This document shows positions 1 through 10,968 of a stretch of DNA of 64,000 nucleotides, one piece after another (the stretch's first letter is position 1; every line of letters begins with the position of its first letter). Made by a program: the position numbers and the translations under genes. This stretch comes from Liolophura sinensis (lineage: Eukaryota > Mollusca > Polyplacophora > Chitonida > Chitonidae): NCBI RefSeq assembly GCF_032854445.1, contig NC_088300.1, positions 57,388,984-57,452,983 of the forward strand, given 5' to 3'. Below the pieces are notes generated by a model. It saw nothing but the letters and a program-made list of their open reading frames with translations. It made no database searches and was not told where the DNA came from.

Positions 1-330
1 CAAAAGTTTAATTTTTCTAAAATCTAGCTCTCATTGGTGATGTTGCCGCTTTCAGGAGGTTTGTCAGGTGCGTAGCAACGGGAGTTGGTTTTCTACTGGC
101 TGTGTTTTACGGTCACTAAACTTAACAGTACGCGGTCTGAAAGAAAATAATTGCTTGTTTAAGCTCTAATCAAGTAAATAAATAAATATTGATGTTCAAT
201 CATTTCTGACAGAAATTATAATGGAGTGCTGGGATTTATGCATTCAACCGTCAATGATTCTGAAGAGCTTTTCTGACGGGTGCCTTCTACTAAGTACAAA
301 GCATCTGTTACTAACAATAGTGGCGGATAT
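1..330 (+). repeat. Module a, copy 1
   Basis: It begins near AAATCTAGCTCTCATTGGTG and ends near GATTAATTAAATTA. It matches 5250-5700 along most of its length. A short piece also recurs at about 13740-13765, at the junction with module g. SINE 371-630 follows immediately and is absent from copy 2. Confidence 0.7.
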
Positions 331-370
331 AAACTCTAGATGTGAAGATTAATTAAATTAATGACAAAAT

Positions 371-630
371 GAGGGGCTCAGTTGGTTAGCGCACTAGCGC
401 AGCGTGATGGCCCAGTAGTCTCTCACCAATGCGGTCGCTGTGTGTTCAAGTTCAGCTCATGCTGGCTTCCTCTCCGGCCGTACGTGGGAAGGTTCTGTCA
501 CCAACCTGCGGATGGTCGTGGGTTTCCCCCAGGCTCTGCCCGGTTTCCCCCCACCATACTGCTGGCGGCCTTCGTATAAGTGAAATATTCTTGAGTACGG
601 CGTAAAACACCAATCAAATAAATAAATAAA
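371..630 (+). mobile_element. tRNA-derived SINE (type I), nearly complete
   Basis: An A-box-like GGCTCAGTTGGTTAGCGCAC and a B-box-like GTTCAAGTTC are followed by the body (GGATGGTCGTGGGTTTCCCC, then GTGAAATATTCTTGAGTACG). The tail is AATAAATAAATAAA. It lies between modules a and b of copy 1 and is absent from the equivalent place near 5700. Confidence 0.85.
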
Positions 631-707
631 CGAAATTAGGGTCACAGCCAGGGGTATGGCGGAGCGGCGGAAAGCAGATGCTCTTAACACCTCCGCATCG
701 ATAGGCA

Positions 708-1046
708 CGCTGACGACCGTTTTGAAACTGAGAAATTAGAGGCCGTATATAAGTATCTATAGCCCGATTTATCGCGGAATAATATTTTCATTACAAGGCC
801 ACTGATCTCTGTTTGGACGCGGATCGTTGATTTTTTTTACATCTGTTGAGAAATGATTAGTCGTGGTAAATGATGAAGCGTGTATCCCTGAGATGCCAGC
901 GTACCGTCCTCAGCCACACGCTGTATTTATGGAGTAATATCGCGGGCCTGGAGGCGGCCATATATCACTGTGTCAGTCCCACACATCACAGAGTCACGTG
1001 TGAATGCAACTCTGTCATTATTTACCATCTATACTTGAACAGATAT
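708..1046 (+). repeat. Module b, copy 1
   Basis: It shares GAAACTGAGAAATTAG, AAATGATTAGTCGTGGTAAA and GAATGCAACTCTGTCATTAT with 5768-6127 and 10085-10440. The three copies are collinear over about 340 bp. The reading frames are not conserved. Confidence 0.85.
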
Positions 1047-1317
1047 TTTTTTAACATTACCGCTCGCATCCCTCCCCCACCACACACACACCCATACTCA
1101 TTCTGTGCGCTACATATCTCATCAATACGCTTCGTCTGTACTGAAATGACTTGTTAGCGATGATATGAATCGAAGACTGATGCCTTGAATGATACAAGAA
1201 TGACACACTGATCTGGTCATGAACCAATATGTTTAATAGGCTTCGATGCCCTAGCGCATATAGAGGGGGAGAAGTCAGGAGATCTGAGATGAATCTCGGG
1301 TCGGGTCGTACCAGTCA

Positions 1318-1450
1318 TTAACAAATGCTACCTGTTGCTGCCTCACTTGGCGCTCAGAGGTTATAGCAAGAAAGGAGGACTGATTGGTTTGGTGTCAGTA
1401 TAATGTGACTGCGCGGGGTGTTATATCTGGTATGATACAACAGTGACGGC
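1318..1450 (+). mobile_element. SINE fragment, third type
   Basis: GCTACCTGTTGCTGCCTCAC, then TGTCAGTATAATGTGACTGC and GGGGTGTTATATC resemble the body of the SINE at 18418-18672 and of similar mollusc SINEs. The tRNA head is absent. Confidence 0.55.
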
Positions 1451-1559
1451 AGTCATTGAAGACCAATTGTCTTCCACATGACATTCACGTAGGAATGTTC
1501 GTGGTTTATGGGTTTCCCCTGGCACTCCCATGCCAATCAGTGTCAACATTTCTCATATA

Positions 1560-1775
1560 GAGAAATAGAGATTGTTATACACACAACACTTACCTCATAT
1601 ATTCTTTAAGGTCGCACTTATACACAGCTATCCTCATTTGCCTATTTAACCAACATAAATCCATCAGACTACTGGAACTTTGAACTTTGATAGAGCCCAT
1701 GGCGACAATACATGTTACAATCTTACAAACTTGGATGAGGAAAAGTTGAATTGAAGTATTCTCTCGTTAGACTTC
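1560..1775 (+). repeat. Module c, copy 1
   Basis: Shared features with 14185-14385 are CACTTATACACA, TATCCTCATT, GGAACTTTGAAC, CATGTTACAATC and the GAAAAGTTGAATT / GAAAAATTAAATT pair. Confidence 0.6.
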
Positions 1776-2075
1776 CACGCCGAAAGCCTATTGTTCTTGC
1801 TGGGAATACTGAAATGATTCTGTTCAGACGGTGTTTTTGTCGTTTTTTCTAGAAAACTGAAAATCGGCAAAACTGGACAATCACATGCTTTTGATCGGCT
1901 CAGTTAGCTATTCAAGATCTCCCAAAGAGACATCTCTGTCTTAATATGCCAGCATTACAATGTTACAAACATTATCATGTCGCAAGATGCGAACAAGAAG
2001 CTGATAACCGTTCGTGCAGGCTGCGTGGAAGTCGTGAAAGTGCAGGCAGTTCTAGTTTTTGCCGCAGTCCAATTG

Positions 2076-2400
2076 GCAAACTGTCTTGGAGCGTGAAAAC
2101 GTTTACGTGCATCTCGATTACAGATGGGAAAAGTGACAAGGAAAAGGAATAAAAACCAGGTGGAATGCCGAAGCATTGTGATTCATTAGAGAGTGGACTC
2201 AGTAAGTGGCTGGCTTCCTACTGGAAACCCGTTAAGTTCATGTTTCCCTGCGTCACGCGGCTGTCTAGTCACAACGTCACGTCATCGGAAGGATATGTGA
2301 CATCATCAACTGTCTGAGGTATGTCAGTGGTTGTATTTCCTACAGTGCATACAGGACGAAACAGTGTCTGTTAGCCTAAAGCTATACATGTACCCTCTGC
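2076..2400 (+). repeat. Module d, copy 1
   Basis: It begins GCAAACTGTCTTGGAGC and continues through GTGGAATGCCGAAGCATTGT, GGCTGTCTAGTCACAA and an ACGTCA-rich stretch. It ends at ACAGTGTCTGTTAGCC. It is collinear with 10969-11412 and 14394-14875, but with an internal deletion. Confidence 0.8.
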
Positions 2401-2714
2401 AGAAGGAGGATGCTGTCAAGAACTGAAGACTGTAGACAATTGTCCAAAAGGACCTCAGTCGCTTAGCGGAATATCAATGAAGCTGCCAGATGAAGATGAG
2501 AGTTCATAAGATTATCGTGAGTTCAAATCCAAATCCTGCTTGCAATATGGTGTCTTTGTGACAAAAACTTTACAAGGTAGAGTTTTTTTTTCTTCACCTT
2601 TAACCATGCTCCTTAGAGATTTATACGCTATGCATATAAACGGTATGATAAGTGTTGCGGACAATGTTTTGTAAAGACATCCATTCTATAAGGTGCTCAG
2701 AATTAGCACGCATT

Positions 2715-3050
2715 TATTCGTCTCCCATGTCCGAGTGTGAGAATGGAAAGGCTGTCAACGCTGACAACGGCATCGTAAACTCAAAATTTCTTTCGATGTA
2801 AAAGCACACGGTTGAATGCTTCAATAATAGTGTTGCGTGCATAAAAATCAAGTTTACACCTCTTCCAACTGTGAACAGTGTGAAAAGTTAAATCTAATCA
2901 ACAAAGGAACTGAACCCTTTTGTTCAGTTAACGCAAATATTAGAGCCTGGTATTTAACTGCTCAACCCTGGGAAAGCAAAGCGTACATGGGGATGAGACC
3001 CGTATTGAGATTGAAGTAAACCTAATTTAATTCTGATCAAGCTGGTTTTG
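2715..3050 (+). repeat. Module e, copy 1
   Basis: It shares GAGAATGGAAAGGCTGTCAA, AGTGTTGCGTGC and AGAGCCTGGTATTTAACT with the other e copies. The frame used by the ORF in copy 4 stays open for about 28 codons and then reaches TAA. Confidence 0.75.
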
Positions 3051-3514
3051 ATAACTGTGTACCTACATATGTTTAAGTACCCACATATTATCCCAAACCT
3101 TCCTATGTTTCCATGTAGGCATATATACATAGGCATCTTTGTTTCCGTCCACCTTTCCAGAAATATCATTCTGTTTGTCCGTGACCTCCTCATTTCTCCA
3201 TGTACAGGCCTATGTATTACAGACACCTTTGTCGACAATTCGAGTTAGTTATCTTTTGAAACGGTTCCAAATTTTTTTACAGATTAATATGTTCCTGATT
3301 CTTAGTGCCAAGTGTGCATGAGATTTGCCATACATAATGTTATCCCTGTTGAAGTAACTGCATGTGTATCTTTGGTATTTCTCTTATCTTAAGAGTAACT
3401 GATACTTTCAAATACCCCCTTCAGGTTTAACTGAGCGTTGTGAGCACAACAGAAGGTTTGTGCACAGGTTGCTCCGTCACTCGGATACACCGGGCGTATT
3501 GTGGCTGTAATATA

Positions 3515-3735
3515 CGATCAATAGTTATGGAACTTATGTCGCTCATTCAGCTAATGTATACAACAAAACGTTGAATTGAATTTCATTCAGCTTCACATTT
3601 GTCTTTGTATTAGGTAATAGGCGTTATAACCTGGACTTGATGATTCGGTTAAGGGTGTCTAGCGGGTGTGCCATGATGCTATGTAACCATTCCCTCATAG
3701 ACCATCTCCACACCCTACGTCACACTGGTTAGCTA
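3515..3735 (+). repeat. Module f, copy 1
   Basis: It matches 13003-13200 through GATCAATA, CGCTCATTCAGC, TTGAATTGAATTTC, TTTGTATTAGGTAA and GTGTGCCATGATG, then the TCCACACCC and CACTGGT end. Confidence 0.65.
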
Positions 3736-4205
3736 CTCCAAAAAATAACGTGTTGATTTTAACCTAAAGCCTGTTTTTTTTTAGTAAGGCTAGCATTTAT
3801 TTCGTTATTGTAGCTTAATAATGCGTTATATTCAACATAATATCTTGTTACCCCAATACAATTTTTATCGTCGCCATGAGTATATTTACTCGACATGTTA
3901 GTGCAGGGACAAAGTACGGTACGGTACCGTTACACACATTAAAAAAAACTACACGATCTGATTAACAACAATTATCTACGTGAATGAAAAGTCAGGAAGT
4001 ACCGTTTGTGGTGGTTCTTATGTATTTGGGTTCAAATTTTATTTCTTCCTTTTTCCCCTGGAAGGTTTTGATGCTCTTTTCTGTCTTCTTCATTTTTATT
4101 TTGTTGTGTTTGTTTCATGTTCTTAAAATTGTTCTGTCCCACTTTGGCCATACTACAGAGCAAAACATAAAAACAATATCTAGACTGAATAAGATTCGAT
4201 AACTT

Positions 4206-4348
4206 ATTTGATTAATGTTTTACGCCATACTCAAGAATATTTCACTTACACAAGGGCGACCAGCATTATAGTAGGCGGAAGCTGGAGCAGAGCCGGAGTG
4301 AAACCCATTGCCACCTGCAGGCTGCTGACAGACCTTTCCACGCAAGAC
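4206..4348 (-). mobile_element. SINE type I, 5'-truncated
   Basis: On the plus strand it reads ATTAATGTTTTACGCCATAC, then CTCAAGAATATTTCACTTAC and the body to CAGACCTTTCCACGC. The tRNA-like head is missing. It is more diverged than the other copies. Confidence 0.8.
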
Positions 4349-4525
4349 TGTATTGGTCAGAAGCCAAACACCCCAAGATTGAATAAAAAGCCTGGTCCCT
4401 TTTTTATTTCTGTGTATTTAAAAGAATAATTTACCAAAATAGCTGAACACATTTTAGCATAACTCAGACAACTGTTTTTTTTTCTACATTACGTACCTGT
4501 TCGACTGTCCGCCAATGAAATAAAT

Positions 4526-4661
4526 TTTGATTTGATTTGATTGGTGTTTTACGTCGTACTCAAGAATATTTCACTTATACGACCGCGGCCAGCATTATGT
4601 TGGGAGGAAACAGGGCAGAGTTCGGGGAAACCCACGACCTTCCGCGGGTTGCTGCAAGACT
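4526..4661 (-). mobile_element. SINE type I, 5'-truncated, with 14-bp target duplication
   Basis: The body and tail are present and the head is lost. CCAATGAAATAAAT flanks it perfectly at 4512-4525 and 4662-4675. This supports insertion by target-primed reverse transcription with premature stop. Confidence 0.88.
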
Positions 4662-4814
4662 CCAATGAAATAAATAAGTAAATATAATCTTAGAAGTGTA
4701 ACTGTCGCCATTGATGGTCACATTAGCCCTCCATTCACGCCAATTTCAGAATCAAACTGTGATTGCTTTTTTCCTTTGGGGATATGAGTTTTTAGTTTTT
4801 AGACATATACAGGT

Positions 4815-5250
4815 ATTATAGATATTTTCAGGGCAATGTTTTCTTGAGTCACCTATTCCCGCCTGTCCGCTGTACTATATCCTTATCTGCATATACTGCA
4901 TCAGCCGTGTCTGTTAGCATCAGTTTTAATCAGATTGCGCCAATGAAACTTAATCCCGTTACAATAATGCCGACCAGCCACAGGGCGACAAAATACTGTC
5001 TACTTTTTTGGAGTATAGAAACATTAACCAAATAATATATCCATGCAGGTAGAAGAACACTGAGTACATTCTTTGTGAAGAAGCCTGTCTTAAAGGGATG
5101 AACGCAGATTGCATCAGCACGTTTATCTGTACACGGAAAACACAATGGAGAAACTCAAAGTATTTGGTTTTTATTCCAACTTTGTATGCATTATTCCTCA
5201 AAGTGGTCGGTCAAATGAAACTGTATACTGGCAATGAAATTAACACGTAA
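4815..5250 (+). repeat. Module g, copy 1
   Basis: It shares AATGTTTTCTTG, GCATATACTGCATCAGCC / GCAAATACTGAATCAGCC, TTGCGCCAATGAAA and CAGGTAGAAGAACAC with 13355-13735. Confidence 0.7.
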
Positions 5251-5700
5251 AATTGAATGATGCTGAAATCTAACTCTCACTGGTGCGGATACCACTTTAA
5301 GGATTGCCAGGTACGTGACGAGGAGTTTTCTGCTGTCTTATACTGCTTTTGTGGCATATTAACCGGCTTACACACGGTTAGAAAATACTCCGTCTCAATG
5401 CGTAAAACCTTGATTATCTCAACGGATAAATAATTATGCTAAAAATATCTTGGCGGTGATAAACAGCAGTTTTATACATGTAAATCAACTAATTAATTAA
5501 TTAATCAAAAACTGATTAGGTTTGAAACTTAGTCTGATGGCTGACAGAATATATTCATTTGACGTTTTCGTCAGTTTTTCTGACAACAAACGTGCCTTTC
5601 TGCTATACAGAAAATACCTAATATATAATGCCCAGAATAACAGTGGTTATAAAGGTGAAAATAAAAAGGTGATATAAAGATTAATTAAATTATGTTGACG
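5250..5700 (+). repeat. Module a, copy 2
   Basis: It shares AAATCTAACTCTCACTGGTG, GCCAGGTACGTGACGAGGAG-like sequence and the AAGATTAATTAAATTA end with copy 1. Here the sequence continues directly into the b-proximal segment (AACACCTCCGTCC), without the SINE present in copy 1. Confidence 0.7.
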
Positions 5701-5767
5701 ACTTGAGAGTCGCTGCCCGGGGCATTCCGAACTATTAACACCTCCGTCCCGATATGCACGCTGACCC

Positions 5768-6127
5768 CTTAAAGAGCGGTTTAATACTGAGAAATTAGGT
5801 GACATGTTCGAAGTGTCTGGTCTAATTTATCGCCGAGTAATATTTTCATTACAAGGCCATTGATCTATCTCTGCGATAAAACGATAACTCAGAGTTTGGA
5901 CGCGAATCGCTGATTGTTTTACATCTGTTGAGAAATGATTAGTCGTGGTAAATGATGAAGCGCGTATCCCTGAGATGCCAGCATACTGTCCTCCGCCACA
6001 GGCTGTATTTATGGAATAATACATCGCGGGCCTGGAAGCTGCCATCTATCACTGTGCCTGCCCCACACATCACAGCGTCACGCGTGAATGCAACTCTGTC
6101 ATTATTTACCATCTATACTTGAGCAGG
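5768..6127 (+). repeat. Module b, copy 2
   Basis: It is collinear with 708-1046 and carries an extra stretch of about 25 bp (near 5872-5897) that copy 1 lacks and copy 3 partly retains. Copy 1 therefore appears to have a deletion. Confidence 0.85.
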
Positions 6128-6222
6128 TGTCAATCCTGCAAGACTTCAGTCACCCCCGGGCTTCCCCATTCCTGTTAGAGGCCTATCTCCTATATATGAC
6201 TTGGTCTGTATAGGACGTGTTG

Positions 6223-6402
6223 GGTGTTATATTTATTTACGGTGTTTTACGCCGTTTTATTTATTTACGGTGTTTTACGCCGTACTCAAGAATATTTCAC
6301 TTACACAACGGCGGCCAGTATTATGGTGGGTGGAAACTGGGCAGAGCCTGGGGGAAACCCATGACTATCCGTAGGTTGGTGATAGACCTTCCCACGAACG
6401 GC
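6223..6402 (-). mobile_element. SINE type I, 5'-truncated, tail end duplicated
   Basis: The tail-proximal segment TTTATTTACGGTGTTTTACG occurs twice in tandem (about 6228 and 6258) before the normal body. The element ends at CTTCCCACGAACGGCC. Confidence 0.85.
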
Positions 6403-6834
6403 CTAGGTGTTATATGAAAGAATTACTGAGGCTTCATATAAACTTACCTGTATAAGTGGGAATGTACTAATAAAATTATTACACTAAGATATTGGGTGAG
6501 ACTATGTTCTTTCATAGTCCTTTCAAATTCTTTGATAACTGCTGGTGTTCCCCAATACGTTATCCATATCTGTTCGTCACAAGCTGCTGCATGACAGAGA
6601 GATGATGTGGATGATGTGATGGGATATCAAGAACTGTCAGCTCGAGAGAAGTGATATTCAACGGGGACGAATTATTATACAGAAAGAACATAATACCTTT
6701 TCGGATTGTACTATAAATCAACGAATTTGTACGTCGACAGCGGAGCTATAACCACAGTCCGATTTTTCACTTTTCAAACTAACAGGCGTCAGAGCCCACG
6801 AAGAGAGACAACTGCTGTACAAAAACGCCATTCG

Positions 6835-6860
6835 AGATCACGCGCCTTTCTGCGTGATCT
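6835..6860. repeat. Inverted repeat, 9-bp stem
   Basis: AGATCACGC and GCGTGATCT are separated by an 8-base loop (GCCTTTCT). It is a perfect stem that could form a hairpin or a bipartite protein site. Confidence 0.7.
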
Positions 6861-6895
6861 TACGGCACCGAGACAAAGTGACATCAGCGCAGTGA

Positions 6896-6918
6896 TTTTC
6901 CCCCAAATTTGGGGAAAA
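6896..6918. repeat. Near-perfect palindrome
   Basis: The left arm TTTTCCCCC, the centre AAATTT and the right arm GGGGAAAA form a palindrome with one extra C. It lies 35 bp from the hairpin at 6835-6860. Confidence 0.7.
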
Positions 6919-7092
6919 TTGTTGATAGAGGAGTATCAGATATTAAATAAGTATTTTCTGATTCCTTAAGTTTAAATCTGTATCAGCGGGATAAAATCAA
7001 GCAACTTCCTGCATCTGAAGGAATGACAAATATCCAAAATAAAAATGAACTATTTACTCACGTATTAGCTAATGAATATTAAGTTATTCAAC

Positions 7093-7347
7093 ATGGCGGC
7101 GCCCATGAATGTCGGCATAAAAAAGACAGAAGAAGTAATTGCGTATGCCAAGCTTTTCTCTCGAGTTAAAGGCAAGCAGGTCACCGCTTTTCGTGTGGTA
7201 TGTGAGAAAAGATATGTCGTTGCAGTCTAATCGACTAATCTTGTATATCAGCTTAGGCCTTGGATCATCCATCGTCGAGAACACAGTGAAGAACCCACGA
7301 TAACTATTGTTGTATCCCCTGTGAATTCTGTTAAGCAAAATCAAATG
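7093..7347 (+). CDS. Candidate start of an unknown gene (two exons)
   Basis: The sequence CAACATGGCGGCGCCCATGA resembles a strong animal start. Exon 7093-7197 (35 codons, MAAPMNVGIKKTEEVIAYAK at its start) ends at a GTATGT donor. Acceptor TATATCAG at 7251 opens exon 7252-7347 (32 codons, same phase), which ends at a GTAAGT donor. The implied intron is only 54 bp, short for this genome. No family is recognised. It lies in the single-copy block. The minus strand is also open over 7344-7084, so coding on either strand, or none, remains possible. Confidence 0.25.
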
Positions 7348-7778
7348 GTAAGTGTGTAAATATATTTAAATTGGCATGGTTCAGCCTGAGTACGGACGGA
7401 GATGATAATAATACCCACGTATTAAGTTCGGTACGTTCGCCATCGCGTGCAGTTGTTTACATAAGACGAAAGGGGTCATCTCAGATCAGGTGACGTAATG
7501 CTTGAGCCTCACTTTCGATGTCGGTGTTGCAAAAAGTATGGCGCCCAAGCGCATTAGATTTTTAATCTGAACGGAGGCAGTAGGTACATCTCTATTTTAG
7601 AATGCAATAAACGCATTTGGCTGTTCTCAGCGTCAGATTGTGCTAAACGTTTCAACATTCAAGGTAAGCAGACTATAAACGCACATTATATTAACGTGAG
7701 TTCGTTGGCTATTGAGTAGTGAACGTGGGATATTACTTTGTGACCGTGACATTGCATTCCTTTGGGCTCTTGGCCGTT

Positions 7779-7794
7779 GCATATCATGATATGC
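7779..7794. repeat. Perfect 16-bp palindrome
   Basis: GCATATCATGATATGC reads the same on both strands. It is followed by a GGAATATCACGTGACC segment with an E-box (CACGTG). Confidence 0.75.
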
Positions 7795-9292
7795 GGAATA
7801 TCACGTGACCACCTCTCGACAAATGGAATTCAAGAATCACTCTATGAGGTATAATAATTATGGATATTCACTTGAATCTTGTGACGAATACTATAGCTGT
7901 TTATTATTAGCATTGAATCAAGGAAAAGTGCTGAGATAAACAGTGCTGTTTCTGAAAAAAATCAGTGACTATCGATCAGTTAAAGACTTGAATGAAATCC
8001 CCAGCAGCATGTCATATACCTGTGAGTTAAAAAAAAGTCTGTTGCTCTGCGTTTTCAAGGGGGTATTTTGTTTAAAGTATTCTCCATAGTCATTAAAGGT
8101 ATTTTGTCGCACTTATTGTTTCATAAACGTTTACCAACGAAGCCTTTTGAATGGAGCAGGTAGGACTACATACAAAGAAAGAACAGCTTAGAAAATTATT
8201 ATCAAAGCCAGCAAATATAATTCTTAATATAAGTCTACCTAGATACCTTCAAAGTGAAACAATTAAATGTTTGTATTAAAGGCTGTATACTAAACATCTT
8301 GAGTTCTAACGCTATTGAATAAGTATTTCCAAGCCTCCCCTTCGCATGAGTAGAGAATAAGGATTTATTATTGCGCAATGTTTTGTCAGACAATGACCAT
8401 TTCATCTGATAAAAACCAACCTTTTGAAAATCCTCTTTGCAATATGTGTATAATGGGTACTTCAAAATTTGAAACCTGAAAGCATCAGAATAGTTAATCT
8501 CCTTCTTTTAAGTTACACTGTAACATAGCCTGATTTGTAAACGTCGATTAAGTGAAATGTACATTTCTGTACATTGACACTTTACTAATCTCCATGTTGT
8601 ACGCTATTCAAGAAATCATGCCGAACCGATAATAATCTTTCCCTATTGCAGTCATATAAAGAAACTTCGAAACAAAGATCGCTAGAGTAGAACAAGAACT
8701 AATATTGGGATACAGTTTGCAAATTTTAGGAAAAATGGTCGAATATAGGCTTGAGTCTGTGTTGTCAGGTAAATGACCAATGGCAAGAAGCGAGCTTGAC
8801 TACAGCTACATGTACGTGCCATTGTGCTTGCGATAAAGTGGTTCAGAATTGACAAAAAAAAAAAGGAAATCGCACAAGAAGCGTTTGGTTAGAGGTGATA
8901 TGACCAAGGAAAAAGTCTCTCTAGATAACACCACTGCGTTTTTTTACCTAATTCTGCTTGAGCCATGGTGCTAGGGGGAGTGTAAATTGCTACTACTTAT
9001 GCATTTACATGAACAGTTAGAATAAAACCCTGACTGAGGTAAATTGACAAGAGGCCGTATTTCACCGGTTACGTGTGACCACTGGCCTTGTCGTCGCTGC
9101 TCTGCTCTATGCTGTACGTTTTTATTTATATCATAATCTCTGCCGCTATGATAGGCTACATATCACCGCAGACACTCTAGAAACATTTCACCCTTGAGAA
9201 GGGCTGGGTTTGTGGGATGTGAAAGAACATAAACCTCTAAGTTTACAGTGCATCGAGTAGGCCTACATGCCTAATATTTTTAACTGAATCAT

Positions 9293-9420
9293 CCCAAGCC
9301 GGTGCGCGTGACGTCATCAACTACGTCAGCACGTTCACACCATATTTTAATAGTTACAGTTGCTGCAGTGTATAAAGCTAAACAGTGTTACCATTTGCCA
9401 CACTGTATTCGCTTCTTTTC
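9293..9420 (+). repeat. Module d, copy 2 (3' half)
   Basis: Only the CRE-containing end of module d is present: TGACGTCA at 9309, TACGTCA at 9322, CGTTCACACC and then TGCTGCAGTGTATAAAGC. It marks the right border of the single-copy block 6403-9290. Confidence 0.7.
9309..9377 (+). promoter_or_regulatory. CRE plus TATA-like promoter candidate in module d
   Basis: The palindromic CRE TGACGTCA (9309-9316) and half site TACGTCA (9322-9328) lie about 55 bp upstream of TATAAAG (9371-9377), a spacing seen in CREB-responsive promoters. The CRE also occurs at 11322-11329 in copy 3. The TATA element is weaker in the other copies (GTATAGAG, GTACAGAG). No downstream gene is recognised. Confidence 0.3.
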
Positions 9421-9974
9421 TTTTACTCTCAGTGCTGTAAGTCTTTTATTATATTTGTTAGCTTGAAGCAATACGCTCTGCAAATATGAATACCCCTGTA
9501 CTTCTAATCCAGAACCTACATCATCTTTGACTTAAGAATTCAGTTGTCCGAATGGACCTCGCTCGTTTAACGGAAAACCAATCTACACATGTAGGCTACC
9601 ATTTGAAGGGAGTACTAACGCCCTATTCAATGATCGTGTGTTTTACTAACTCCCTTTAATCCTGGCACTTTGCCAGCCTTGTGTCACAAAGTATGTCAAA
9701 ATATTTTCTGTTTCATTTGTCATTTTTGTTCTTACTTCTTACATTTTCCTCTACAAACTGCATAGCTTCCTCCACCGCATCAATAAAATAACGAATGGAT
9801 GATAATATTTAGCCTAACGCAACCTGGACAACATTTGCGGCCATTTTCTAGCGATGTGAATAAAATAAAGAAATTTTATTCATTCATGACCATAGGTCAT
9901 GAAGACGGGAAGGTAACGACCTGTGGACTATGTTTATCTTAGAGCTGTTACAAGGACGAAGGTATATTCATTCT

Positions 9975-10080
9975 ACCGTCGTCCAAATTAACATGCAATA
10001 ATTTGTCTCCCGGGCCCATATCGGAAGATGGAAAGGTTTTAAATATTGACTGGGATATCGTAAAAATCAGAATAGGTAAG
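9975..10080 (+). repeat. Module e, copy 2 (5' part)
   Basis: ACATGCAATAATTTGTCTCC and GAAGATGGAAAGG match the start of the other e copies. The match stops at about 10080, where module b begins. Confidence 0.65.
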
Positions 10081-10084
10081 CCAG

Positions 10085-10440
10085 CCGTTTAAAGATCGGC
10101 TTTGAAACTGAGAAATTAAGTGATATATTGGAAGTATTTATGGTCTAATTTATCCCCGAATCATAGTTTCCTTACAAACCCATTGATCTTTCTCTGTGAA
10201 TAAGCGATAAGTCAGAGTTTGAATGCGGTTTTCTGATTTTTTTTTTTACATCTCTTGAGAAATGATTAGTGGTTGTAAATGATGAAGCGTCTATCCTAAG
10301 ATGCCAGCATACCGTCCTCCGCCACGGGCTGTATTTATGGAGCAATATCGGCCATACATCACCGTGTTAGCCCGACACATCACAGCATCACGTGTGAATG
10401 CAACTCTGTCATTATTTACCTTCTGTACTTGAACAGATGG
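10085..10440 (+). repeat. Module b, copy 3
   Basis: It is collinear with the other two copies, including AAATGATTAGTGGTTGTAAA and GTGTGAATGCAACTCTGTCA. It lies directly after an e-type module instead of an a-type one, so the module order was rearranged here. Confidence 0.85.
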
Positions 10441-10629
10441 TTTTTGACATTGCTCTTGCTTGTCACTCCTGAGAGATTTCAATCAGCTCAATTCCTCCAT
10501 CCTCATTGTACATCCCCATATATCCCCCCACTTTACTTAGCCTGTATTTAATTCACTTGTTAGGAATTGTTTGAATCATTGAGGGATACTCCATACACAG
10601 ACATGTTTTATTTATCCTCACGACAATCT

Positions 10630-10788
10630 TTGATTTATTTATATGATTGGAGTTTTACTCCGTATACTCAAGTATATTTCACTTATATAACCGGCGGCCA
10701 GCATTATGGTGAAAGGAAACCGGACCGAGCCCGGGGGAAAAAAACATCCTGCGAGTCTTCCCACGTACGACTAGAGAGGAAGCCAGGT
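10630..10788 (-). mobile_element. SINE type I, 5'-truncated
   Basis: ATGATTGGAGTTTTACTCCG, GGCGGCCAGCATTATGGTGA and GAGAGGAAGCCAG are present. Its variants GGAG and GTGAAAG(G) are shared with 13785-13940. Both copies therefore descend from one insertion carried along in a duplication. Confidence 0.85.
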
Positions 10789-10968
10789 GTGAAATCAGGA
10801 CATTGTAGCTCCATGAATGATCTTGAATATTTTAACTCAAAATTCACCAAATTACAGAATACCAATTAATCATTTTTTATATTTTTAATGTGAATAGAGA
10901 GTATTCAAGACGCAACACACTTTATCCCACCCAAACAATTTGAGATCGCACGGACTCTCTTGTAACCT

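Larger units (their letters stand above)
6403..9290. other. Single-copy block between duplicated modules
   Basis: I found no second copy of these 2.9 kb in the window. The block holds the candidate exons at 7093-7347 and three inverted repeats (6835-6860, 6896-6918, 7779-7794). Otherwise it is AT-rich with no convincing ORF. Confidence 0.5.

Noticed and set aside
371-470. tRNA gene on the plus strand
   Set aside because: This is the tRNA-like head of a SINE, with damaged arms and the SINE body directly downstream.
4930-5145. Minus-strand ORF with membrane-like stretches (ALWLVGIIVTGLSFIGAI)
   Set aside because: The homologous module at 13355-13735 does not keep the frame or the hydrophobic pattern, so coding is not supported.
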